From a virus, in the IMG/VR virus record IMGVR_UViG_3300044612_001808, positions 1-29,214 of that record: a stretch of DNA of 29,214 bases. One strand, written 5' to 3'. Below, piece by piece: positions 28,186-29,214 of the stretch. Each line of letters opens with the position of its first letter. The stretch's first letter is position 1. The position numbers were made by a program, and so were the translations under genes. Under the pieces are notes generated by a model that was given only the letters and a program-made list of their open reading frames with translations, had not been told where the DNA came from and made no database searches.

Positions 28186-29143
28186 TGCCGGTACTGGCCT
28201 GACCTTGAGTTGCAAACTGTTCGCATTGGGCAGCGATACGGTCGTTGACACGCAGACCGCGACCGAGAAGACCAACGACAAGAACCGCTACAGCGTTGCA
28301 TTTACTAATGCGCCTGCCGGTGCGTATCGGCTAAATGCGTTCGTCGGCACTACGGGCGGATTTGCCAACGAGGTGTACGACCTGACGCTAACTACAGCGA
28401 CGTTCTACCCTCGCGAAGAACTCGCTGCGGCTGGTATACGCGCAAAAACGGATTTGATTCCAAGCGACATTGGCTCAGTCGTGATTGCGGCCAATGTCAA
28501 TCAGCGAACGGTCCAGATCACTGGATCGGGACACATCGCTGCCGACCTACACGAGTTGCAGGCAGGTGTGATCGCGGACGGCGATTTTGCAAGCGGTTCG
28601 GCCTACGCGAAACTGAACACATTGATTGAGGCAGATCCGGTCAGCGGATTCCGATACACTGCTCAAGCTCTGGAACAAGCACCTGCTGGTGGAGGTGGAG
28701 CCGGTGACGCAAGCCAAGCGACGTTGCTTCTGGTCAAGGCGAAGACGGATTTGATCACGGCTACCAATGTCACATACACCTCTCCAGTCAGCCCTACTGG
28801 AGCGATCAGAGCGGCCATCATAATTGGAGACGACTATCTCGCAGCAAACGCAAGAGCGTTCGAGTGGACAATCTCTGCGAGGGCTGGAGTAACTGTTGGC
28901 ACCGCCTCTTGTCGGTTCGGCGGATCGAACGCAGAGCTAGGAAAATCGTGGCTCGTGACAGGCACGGTGAGCGATCTCGGTGCAGGCCAATGGAAGCTGT
29001 CGTTTGATCTCAACAAGACTGTCACAGCAGATTTGCTTGAGGGCTACTACAGATGGTCAGTCGAGCTCGTCAGTGCAGGAGGCAACGAGGTCACTGAGGT
29101 CTACAGCGGTCGTAACGTGGAAGTGAGGGAGAAGCAGACGTGA
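28160..29143 (+). CDS. Virion surface protein, beta-rich
   Basis: The product has 327 residues. It begins inside the previous gene, with AAGGA about eight bases upstream of the ATG. The N-terminal 90 residues form an Ig-like beta domain by eye. The linker 'IRAKTDLIPSDIG' and the later 'VKAKTDLITATNV' share a KTDLI motif, suggesting a repeated oligomerisation segment as in phage tail or fibre-associated proteins. A second beta domain ends the protein. Start and stop overlaps place it in the fibre operon. The function is inferred from context. Confidence 0.6.
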   Translation: MATQTLEFSAGTGLTLSCKLFALGSDTVVDTQTATEKTNDKNRYSVAFTNAPAGAYRLNAFVGTTGGFANEVYDLTLTTATFYPREELAAAGIRAKTDLIPSDIGSVVIAANVNQRTVQITGSGHIAADLHELQAGVIADGDFASGSAYAKLNTLIEADPVSGFRYTAQALEQAPAGGGGAGDASQATLLLVKAKTDLITATNVTYTSPVSPTGAIRAAIIIGDDYLAANARAFEWTISARAGVTVGTASCRFGGSNAELGKSWLVTGTVSDLGAGQWKLSFDLNKTVTADLLEGYYRWSVELVSAGGNEVTEVYSGRNVEVREKQT

Positions 29144-29214
29144 TAAAACAGAGTTGCAAATTGAGACGTCTTGGGTCCTTCTTTGCTATCAAAACGGCTT
29201 GGGAAGGAAATCCG
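29140..29214 (+). CDS. Start of a further gene, truncated by the window edge
   Basis: GTG 29140 overlaps the previous stop (GTGA), and the frame is open to the edge for 25 codons. The visible start is 'MIKQSCKLRRLGSFFAIK', basic and partly hydrophobic. An in-frame start of another gene slightly downstream cannot be excluded. The family cannot be judged. Confidence 0.4.
   Translation, partial: MIKQSCKLRRLGSFFAIKTAWEGNP

Overview
The window reads as part of a temperate, tailed bacteriophage genome, most likely a phage of a planctomycete of the Pirellulaceae type. The host guess is an inference. It rests on the moderately GC-rich coding sequence, a 32-base tandem repeat and small-gene cassettes of a kind I associate with those genomes, and structural proteins that look like none of the well-known enterobacterial phage proteins. 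The layout is modular, with ATGA-type start/stop overlaps throughout.

Layout. (1) 1-7820, plus strand: the end of a tape-measure gene, then distal tail or virion proteins (one very cysteine-rich), an Erv/ALR-like cysteine protein, a calcineurin-like phosphoesterase and a small HExxH metallopeptidase. (2) 7875-12502, minus strand: a small membrane protein, a tyrosine integrase, an attP-like site made of the 3' half of a tRNA-Val(GAC) gene with repeats on both sides, an array of integron-type gene cassettes with five attC-like sites, a 128-nt tRNA-like element, an excisionase-like HTH protein, a 37-residue membrane protein and a zinc-binding protein. (3) 12503-12681: a divergent control region with a good sigma70-type promoter and palindromes. 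(4) 12682-21344, plus strand: early and replication genes, namely a second zinc protein, a CsrA homologue behind a multi-hairpin leader, DUF551, a tRNA-like gene, a Sak4-like ATPase with its DUF669 partner, an SF2 helicase, a PD-(D/E)xK nuclease, a primase-polymerase/helicase, an iteron-rich AT-rich segment (candidate origin), a DUF1064 nuclease and an HTH protein. (5) 21410-23538: a lysis-like cassette with holin-like membrane proteins, a spanin-like overlapping pair, a papain-fold peptidase and a membrane/coiled-coil protein. (6) 23545-29214: tail fibre and other virion-surface proteins, continuing off the right edge.

The att site has candidate integrase-arm repeats on both sides and no 5' tRNA half. 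That is the form expected of an unintegrated attP, so the simplest reading is one phage genome in circular or concatemeric order: integrase, replication, lysis, fibres, (packaging and capsid off-window), tail, integrase. Two neighbouring prophages separated by host DNA is the main alternative.

The most striking feature is the cassette array at 9424-11118. Each of four consecutive cassettes begins with a 7-base core whose exact reverse complement opens its own attC. This is the signature of integron cassettes, here sitting between the integrase/attP and the excisionase-like gene with no integron integrase visible.
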